64,000 nt of DNA from Anisakis pegreffii (taxonomy: Eukaryota > Nematoda > Chromadorea > Rhabditida > Anisakidae). The stretch spans positions 185,665-249,664 of the forward strand of contig JAPYMA010000804.1 of NCBI GenBank assembly GCA_035041965.1. Direction: 5' to 3'. The notes beneath the pieces are model-generated. The model did no database searches. It was not told where the DNA came from and was given only the letters and a program-made list of their open reading frames with translations. This document shows, piece by piece, positions 56,440-64,000 of this stretch; positions within the stretch are counted from its first letter, which is position 1; every line of letters begins with the position of its first letter. Position numbers and translations under genes: made by a program.

Positions 56440-59400
56440 ATGGAAATTCAGAATCCATTTCAAATTGTCTGGCAAAAGTTAACATCAACAAATTTCACTG
56501 ATTTTCTTCTCGCTAGATTCTCTCAATATGGTACTAATTTGGCTATGGTATGTTCGCCGCTGTCAAATTTTTTCACTGCCTGATCACCCAGTCATTTCAT
56601 ACCTCTCCATAATACTTATAATTCAATTTCAATATTCTCATAATTAGACTCACGCTCAAAATTATCCTTACCAACCATTCATTATTGCTCACATCCAAAA
56701 TTTTCATCAGTAATGAATAAACTTGATACCAATTAAATCGAAGTTATATAAATAATAATTGTTCCACTTTTTACCGAAAGGTTGATATTGAAAGTGGTAA
56801 ACAATGGCGATATTCGGAGATGCGCTCATGGACGGAAAAGTGCGTAGAAAGAATGCGTGAACTTGGTATCACTGCAAATTCACGCATAGCACTAATCACA
56901 TGTACAACAGGTGTTCATAATAATATTAATGATAACAATTTCAAAAAGATAACATATTATCACTAGCGAGGATCAATATTATGGTATCAGTAGTAACAAC
57001 AATAAATGAAAATAATAATGATAATAATATTGATAGGCCAAGCTGTATTTGCACAGATGGCATGCTCGTCCATTGGCTCGGTGGCCGTTTCGATCAATGG
57101 ATTTTTGACAGTCGGTAATTTTGAAACTGATTCGAATCGCTTGTTAAAAAAATTTCAATGCCTATCGATGCACCAGAAATAATATGATATGATTAAATAG
57201 CCTCTTCACCCTTCGAACCATCACATCATACTTCACCGGGAGAGAGGAGAGGACGATTTTGGTGATAGGAACAAATATTCGATAATGACCGCAGTATCTT
57301 TCTTTTCATTTCTGTGTGAAATGAGGCTGAATTGGCCAGAAAGAACCCTTGTTTTAGCCAAAATGAGTCGCATTCACAGTGAAAAATCTGTTATCAATCA
57401 CGCGGCCGAAGTTTATCATTGAATTTATCACTGAAGTTCATTTATCATTAAAATTACGTGATTAATCGTCCAACTCCTCTCATCAACCACAGAATTGATA
57501 TCACTTCTCTCCCAGCCGGAAAAATATTACTCTTCTCTTTCCAGATGATATTTGGCAGCAAGTTGACCTAAGTGAATCAACGCATGCCATAACTGAACCA
57601 CAGTTCTTAACCAAAGTTGAGGAAGTTAAACGAAAAGCAATCATGCGTGGTGGAAGTCGAATTAAGGTGAATGATAACGTGTTTCATTCGATAATCTTTC
57701 ATAGTATCGTTATCGTTATCAGTACTGCTTTATTCCTATTGGCACTATTATTCATTCACATCTTCGTTATGCTTCCTTTTAGGTAGTTGCATTATTGGAG
57801 GATATTTTGAGCGATGTAAAGCTAAGAAAAGAAGGATTCACATCAATCACAAAACTGTACGTTCACTTTACTTACACAACTGACTTATTATTGTTATCAC
57901 TAATATCAATGGTACCCTCTGATTGTATTTGATATATTGAAATGTGATTGCAGCAGACCGTCGGCAATGCAACAACAACTCGCAAACAGTACCATTTCAG
58001 TCAATCTGTCAACCATTTCAACTGGCGCCACAAATATTAATACTACTAGTACCATTTCCCCTCAACAATCTACACTTATCGATTCATCACCTACTTTCGA
58101 AAATCAACAACAACAATATTCTACACCTGAATCACCAGTTGCCGTTTGTCCCTATTATTTACTATTATCATTATATTTGTTATCAATCAATGAAATAGGC
58201 TATGTAGCGTGATATGATAAGGCTTATTTGGAATTACCATAGGAGATGAACCGAATACGATTGAATGCTATACACCAACGTTGTTAAATATACTATGATA
58301 ATAGGCTTGTTTTCGATATTGTTGAATCATTCCTATTATCATGACTGATTAAGATACATCACCGTCACACTACTTGCTACAATTATATTATCACTGTGTG
58401 TAACTACCATATTCATAAGTTATACATTGGGGTTGTAAGTTTCATAGGTTATATTAAAAAGCAGCATATTGTCATCAATTGCTATTTTCACATATAAATT
58501 GAAGGATAACACCACTCGCAATGAAGAGGATAGTGATCAGTCAGCAAACGACAATCAGTCTCGTCCAGCCGTAACCAACTTATCAAAAACGTCCACCAAT
58601 TTTCTATCACCATCTTTATCATCAACACCATTATCCAAACAAACGATATTTTTATTTTTCTCATCAGGTACAACTGGTCTTAATAAAGCTGTTGAAATAT
58701 CCAATCTATCATTCATTATTAATATACAACAAATCAGTTGTCCCATTTATGGTCCACCAACTGCGAAGGAACGATTTCTTTTGGGTACGTGCTCTTCAAA
58801 TTATTTTTATTATTATCCACCTCATATCTAGACGAAGTTAATTGTTCCTCTTATGGTTGGACTGGAAACGCACTATTGCTTACGTTATTGGTGACGAACA
58901 GTTTCTTTGAAACCCACGGATGGGTGAACGTACCAGTTACCGTTTGCCCGTGTGATTATCCATTACTCCTCTTATGGCTGACTTATCACTCAAACCTGAA
59001 CCTCAACTGAATCTTCTTCCCCTTTTCTTCATCTATCATATCTGTCAACGGTCAACTCTATCAATCATTTGCTCAAGCTAATTGTTTCCATTTAATTATA
59101 ACAACTGCAATTATGCCGACTAGTGCTGTTTCAAGAACAGCTAATTACATCAAATTGTGGATGAATGTTGCCAAGCTTGGATAGTTCAAATAGAATTCAA
59201 ATAGAATTTGAATCAACTTCTCAAAATTTCGATTGAATCTTACATGTTCTCAATTAATCATTAGGCAAAAATATGATGCAAGTATACAATATATGAATAT
59301 TCACATATTCGGACTAATATCATTTCAGTACTATCGCTACATCACATCTTCGGTTCACTCTCAGCATATTATGCACTTGCTAATGGCGCAACACTATATT

Positions 59401-61070
59401 TCTTAAGCAAATATACGGCAAAAAATTTTCTCGATTCAATTGAAGAGCATAAAGTGAGTGAATGAAAGTTTTAAGTATTCTTTGCTTCATTTTAATTACA
59501 GCATGGAATATATAGCAAAAGGTATGGTTGTATGTATCAATAAGGATGTTATAATAACAAAAATTAGAGTGAGGAGAATATTTTCGAACGCTCGATCAGA
59601 TCGGATAGGCAGAACGAGTGACTGACGATTTAAGTGAGTTTTATGACGCTCAGCAGCAATTTAGCTGAAGCGATGGATGGACAGTGCTAAATACGGTGCA
59701 AATATATAGCAGATGGTGCTATAAGCATCGATGTAGTATGATAACAAATAACTGATGGTACTTCAGATCAATCTAGTGCATGTGACGCCACCAATGGTTC
59801 AAATGTTAGCTTTTGATCGGTTGGTCGATGGACGCAACTTGAGTTCGTTGCGAACAATTATTGTGGCTGGTGCACCAATGGATGCCAACACGCTTGCGAC
59901 TTGTAAAGAGAGACTTCAAATTGAAGATTTGAGACAAGGTTTTTACTTTGCTGATACTCATTGCCGTAATCGCTCATTGAGCAAATCAGTAAATATAAAT
60001 GGTAATAATGATAATTTAGTAATAGTAGTAATAGTAATAATCAGTAAGTAGTACTAAATATTTGCGCATCTCATTGATATAAATTGATACAGTAATAATA
60101 ATTTAGTCAGAGTAACATCAAACAAAGAGAGAGATAGGCATACGAAGAGAAAGAAGAGAGCGCGCGCTACCGTAAACCATGATTTGTAGTAGCACAAGCG
60201 TGCAGCTATGAGTCTTCAAGGAGCAATTCAACCTCCACAGTTGATGTTTCCAGAGAGTTTTTCCCTTAGAATTCTCAAAATCAATTGACTGTTAAATATG
60301 GTTGAAACAGTAGCGTAAATACGTAGTAACATTCCTCAGTCCTTCCTTCAACTTCTCAAGCATCGGTTGCAGGCGTTAAACTTCAATAACATAGAGATAC
60401 ACCTTCAGATAGATAACATGTGAATTAATTTAACGAATGCACTTCACTTTGACTGGATATGCTTTTAAATAATAATTTCAGCATATGGCATGACGGAAAT
60501 GGGCGGCTTATGCACATTGTCACACTTTGGTTGCAATAAATTAGCAAGTGTTGGTATACCTTTGCCGGGAATGTTGGTAAAGGTTTGTTTGCTCTCCTCG
60601 GTAAATTTATGGCACCATATTATTCTCTTCACTGATGATGAGAAAGCAAAGATTAGAGTAGACAGAATAATAAAGTTTGAAGAATACCAAAATGGAGAGT
60701 GAGAGTAGCGCATCAAAATACCTACCCATGATTTTCAATTCTTCCAGGTTGTTAATTATGAAACCAAGGAGCTATGTCAACCAAATCAACTCGGTCAGTT
60801 ATTCGTGATGGGACCACAAGTACTTCCGACATTCTATAAGAACCCGAAAGCTAACAATGAAATCGTTGATTCTTTGGGATATCTTAAATCCGGTTGGTTT
60901 GCAGACATATTCGACATTTTCTCTGCTTTGATCGATTCCAGTGCAAATAACTATAATTTATCAAACAAGTAATAAACTAAAATGATCATTTATGATCATA
61001 TGATCAAACTACGACACAACCAACGACTATGATAATGATAATAAAACCAGCATTCATAATAACTGAGGTG

Positions 61071-61102
<32 letters not shown>

Positions 61103-62884
61103 GAACTAATGAGGATGCTAGTCGTAAAGGTGTTTGATCGAATCATATTGATATTGAATCAGTTCAGTAATTATAACGATGATATTTCAAATAACATAGT
61201 TTTTGGCGACATCAACAGCCAGGAGCCGGAAATTGCAGCGCGTCTGGCATCATAATTCGTTTCAGGTGATGCAGCCTACTACGACGAAGATGGCTATATT
61301 TATATTTTGGACCGACTCAAAGATCTTATCAAGTACAAAACAATCCTAGTTAGTTCACCTCATTATACTACCACCAGCATCACCCTGTTGTTCATCATTA
61401 TAATGAAGAACGAGATAAAGAAAGTGCATGATAAATCAGTGTCAACAACGATGAAAACACGAAAAAAAAAACGCAGCATCTGTCTGCATTTTCAAAAAAC
61501 GATATGAATAAAAGCAGACATTATAAAAGTGTCGTGAACGATAGGTAAATTAATGCATAAATTGAAAATGAAAGCTGACCCAATCTATCAATCACAAAAG
61601 TACCCATTGATTGTTTCATTCGATTCAAGATGTTCGTTTGCGCTTTACTTCACATGTGCGATGAAATTTTTTGAAATTCGTTCGAACCATTCATTTGGCT
61701 TGAAGCCCCGACCAAAAAATAGACAGCAGAATGGCTGCTTGCTGTCCAGGTATAACCACAACAAATAATAACGGCGACGATGATAAATACAACTGATTCA
61801 TTTGAAATGAAATGGAATCAAAATTTCACTAGTCGGAAAACTAATTTAACAGCTTTCCGCGACAATACGATTCCAATATTAGAGCCTACACATTCAATAT
61901 TATATCATACCATTTAAATATAATATCATATCACATAAAACATTCAAGAGAACTGATCATTACCTGTATTCGTTCATTTAATAAAAATTGACAATAACGT
62001 TTATCAATTTTTTAACAATAATATCAATTTATTTCACGTTTACAGTTCTTTCTACATTTTTTTTTGAAGTGGCGGGGTCTTCTTCTTTATTTCACATCAA
62101 GCTGAATCAATTCGAAACGTTTGATTGAGGTATGCCCGTCTGAAGTTGAAAGTATACTCCGAAGTCATCCGGGAATCGATGACTGTGCTGTGGTTGGTCG
62201 ACAGGATCACGTTTCTGGTGAGGTACCGGCCGCTTTTGTCGTCAAGAATGCACAATATCAACTGTTATCATCAGCCGAAGTAAGGCAACATGTTGCAGGT
62301 AAGTATATAACTACCTCATTTTCAGGCACATTTGCAAGTAATCATAGTTTTTGTCGATATTCCCCTTCCTCTCCCACTCTCAGTAAAAGCGGCTAAGAGG
62401 ACAAATCTAGTTGAAACTGCAATCATATTCATAATTGTCTACAGGTAAGATCGCTCAATTCAAAGAACTTCGTGGCGGGGTCTTCTTTGTGTCGGATATT
62501 CCACGTAGTGTGTGTGGTAAGGTTCTTCGAAGACAACTGAAACAGTACTGGGATCGTGAGCGAACGGCAAGTCGAGATAATCTGCTACTGGGCCAGGGGA
62601 TTGGTTCTGGCTCGGGCCCATCCACTCCAGATAGCAGCATAAGTCATAAGACGATGATACGACGTACAACAACCATTGCTAATATCACTACAACACCAAC
62701 AAAAAACATTAATTATAATAACACCAATAATAATAAGAACACTACGGACAAAAATAAGAGTGATACGAACAAAAATGTGAACCAACGAGAACGTCGTAGC
62801 ACCTCGACAAAATCATCGCATAATTCATCAGCATCGCGATTCAACAAACAACAACACTTCAGTGATACACAACGAAAAAGCTAA
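56440..62884 (+). CDS. Acyl-CoA synthetase / 4-coumarate-CoA-ligase-like adenylating enzyme, 738 aa
   Basis: Member of the AMP-forming (ANL) superfamily, which activates carboxylic acids with ATP and passes them to CoA. Exons: 56440-56547, 56781-56910, 57037-57114, 57545-57666, 57783-57856, 57954-58143, 58505-58784, 59329-59453, 59767-59938, 60482-60582, 60748-60892, 61266-61348, 62130-62298, 62445-62884; all phases close. The N-terminus resembles luciferase/4CL proteins (QWRYSEM). The P-loop is SSGTTGLNKAV (about 287-297), with Asn where Pro is usual. YGMTE is at 428-432; the hinge motif YYDEDGYIYILDRLKDL at 513-529; the C-terminal catalytic Lys is in PRSVCGKVLRR (about K618). Two additions stand out: a 63-residue Gln/Ser/Thr/Asn-rich exon (57954-58143) before the P-loop, and a low-complexity tail of about 110 residues. 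It ends QRKS, not a peroxisomal SKL. The acid substrate cannot be told from sequence. Exon 6 start could shift by one codon. Confidence 0.9.
61073..61101. repeat. AAT microsatellite in synthetase intron
   Basis: Pure aat run in the intron 60893-61265. Confidence 0.9.
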
Positions 62885-63630
62885 ACAGTCAAATAATAAT
62901 TCGGTCCAAAATTTGGAGGAGCAGACGAGTAATCACCCAAGAATTCGATTCACTCAATTTACCTTTCCGTCTGATTATCCCTGATCCGACCAACTATTTA
63001 TCCCGGTACTTCAGCGTTCTCCTTCTTCTTCTTTCAGCGTATCCGGTAGATCGCTCGGTCACATGGCCACACATTTCCCAATGAACCACTGTGCCCCCCC
63101 CTCAGCTTTATCAATACCATTCAAAAAACGCCGTCAATATGTATATTTTCATAATTATGCTTCATACTAGTTCTACATATATCTTTTAATACTTCCTTTC
63201 CATTTCTAATTACAGTGCAGTATTTCGTACCTTTAAACTATTAATCATTATTCTATTATTATCTATTCACATCATTAGAAATGCTTCTTCACTAAAATGA
63301 TCATGTATTATTATAAAATTGTATTTGCTAAAGCTATCATCATTGGTAATGATGATGTTTATATCACTACTAATGTGCTTATCATTCAGTTAAGTTAATT
63401 TGAAAAATCGCTTCTTCAAATGACTGTCTCTAATTAACAAGAACAGTACTTATGCATAATATCTGAAATAATTAATAAAGTTTTTCTTCAATAGTTTTTT
63501 TGAGGAACACATGAATAAATGTGTACAATCAACAATACTGAACTGCGCCCTCCTATCCAATGTCAATGAATTAACCTCATCATGGATAACGAACGAAATT
63601 TGTTGCAATATCTACTGTAGTGGTGCGATA
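62885..63630. other. 3' flank of the synthetase
   Basis: Likely 3' UTR. A polyadenylation signal aataaa lies at 63474-63479, some 590 bases after the stop. No gene seen before the minus-strand frame that ends at 63631. Confidence 0.55.
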
Positions 63631-64000
63631 CTAGCAACCGTTTGATAAACGATTGATACGTGAACGAACGCTAGCTGAAATCTTTTTCTCGCAATCGCCA
63701 CAGTCCAAAACAATCCGAAGTCCACGGCCACCATTCACTTTATCATTTACAATCCTAAACGGCTCCAGAATTGAATCCAAAACTCTCAAAGATCCACATA
63801 AATATAAAATCAGTCGATGAAGTCAAACTACGAACAGTTTAACGACCTACCTCCCCTCTTATACAAAGGCACAGTCAAACCCATTAATCCATACCACGAA
63901 TCGAACGATCACCAAAATATTTAGCCAACGAAAGGTTCGGTCCGTCTCATATAACGTACCATCATCCTTAGCAATGATGTAACTGAAACGCCATATATCC
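63631..64000 (-). CDS. 3' end of an unrecognised gene, cut by the window edge
   Basis: Two exon-like frames on the minus strand. The terminal one, 63631 to about 63784, ends in TAG and encodes a Gly/Arg-rich then Cys-containing stretch (NGGRGLRIVLDCGDCEKK). The second, 63913 to at least 64000, encodes RFSYIIAKDDGTLYETDR with a possible donor ttg|gtgatc. Their phases do not match directly, so an exon between them is missing or a boundary is wrong. A piece around 63829-63872 (frame with GLMGLTVPLYKRG, followed by a strong gtaggt donor) may be that exon. Family not recognised. Confidence 0.4.

Overview
The window reads as nuclear DNA of a nematode. It is AT-rich, every recognisable gene is split by many short to medium introns, AAT/ATT and TA microsatellites are abundant, and the proteins are animal families with typical worm versions (an astacin with EGF-CUB-TSP1, a CUP-5-like mucolipin). 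Introns and splice sites look unlike compact Caenorhabditis, so a parasitic, possibly ascaridoid/clade III, worm is my inference. No rRNA, tRNA, CRISPR, phage or bacterial operon was seen. Gene models come from hand-joining exons by reading frame, splice phase and family similarity; all exon phases close for the six main genes.

Layout. 1-6291: no recognised gene, but a perfect 53-bp inverted repeat sits between two diverged direct repeats, plus weak exon-like ORFs. 6292-23456 (+): a complete MRP/ABCC-type ABC transporter (about 1604 aa) with a cassette of three equal-length, apparently mutually exclusive exons in its second membrane domain. 24791-29626 (-): bifunctional delta-1-pyrroline-5-carboxylate synthase (820 aa). 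34598-38518 (+): mucolipin/TRPML channel (736 aa) with a likely GC-AG intron. 39455-42779 (-): a Fringe-type glycosyltransferase (343 aa). 46325-51166 (-): secreted astacin metalloprotease with EGF, CUB, mucin-like linker and TSP1 (855 aa). 53821-55372 (-): 3' part of an unrecognised multi-exon gene. 56440-62884 (+): acyl-CoA synthetase/4-coumarate-CoA-ligase-like enzyme (738 aa). 63631-64000 (-): what looks like the 3' end of another gene.

The genes do not form a pathway. MRP and P5CS, and mucolipin and Fringe, are convergent pairs; P5CS/mucolipin and astacin/synthetase are divergent. The points most worth following are the MRP exon cassette, a Fringe gene in a nematode, the relaxed 3' splice sites and GC-AG intron, an MRP intron that holds short copies of its flanking exons, a related GC-richer repeat in three introns, and the unrecognised gene near 54 kb.
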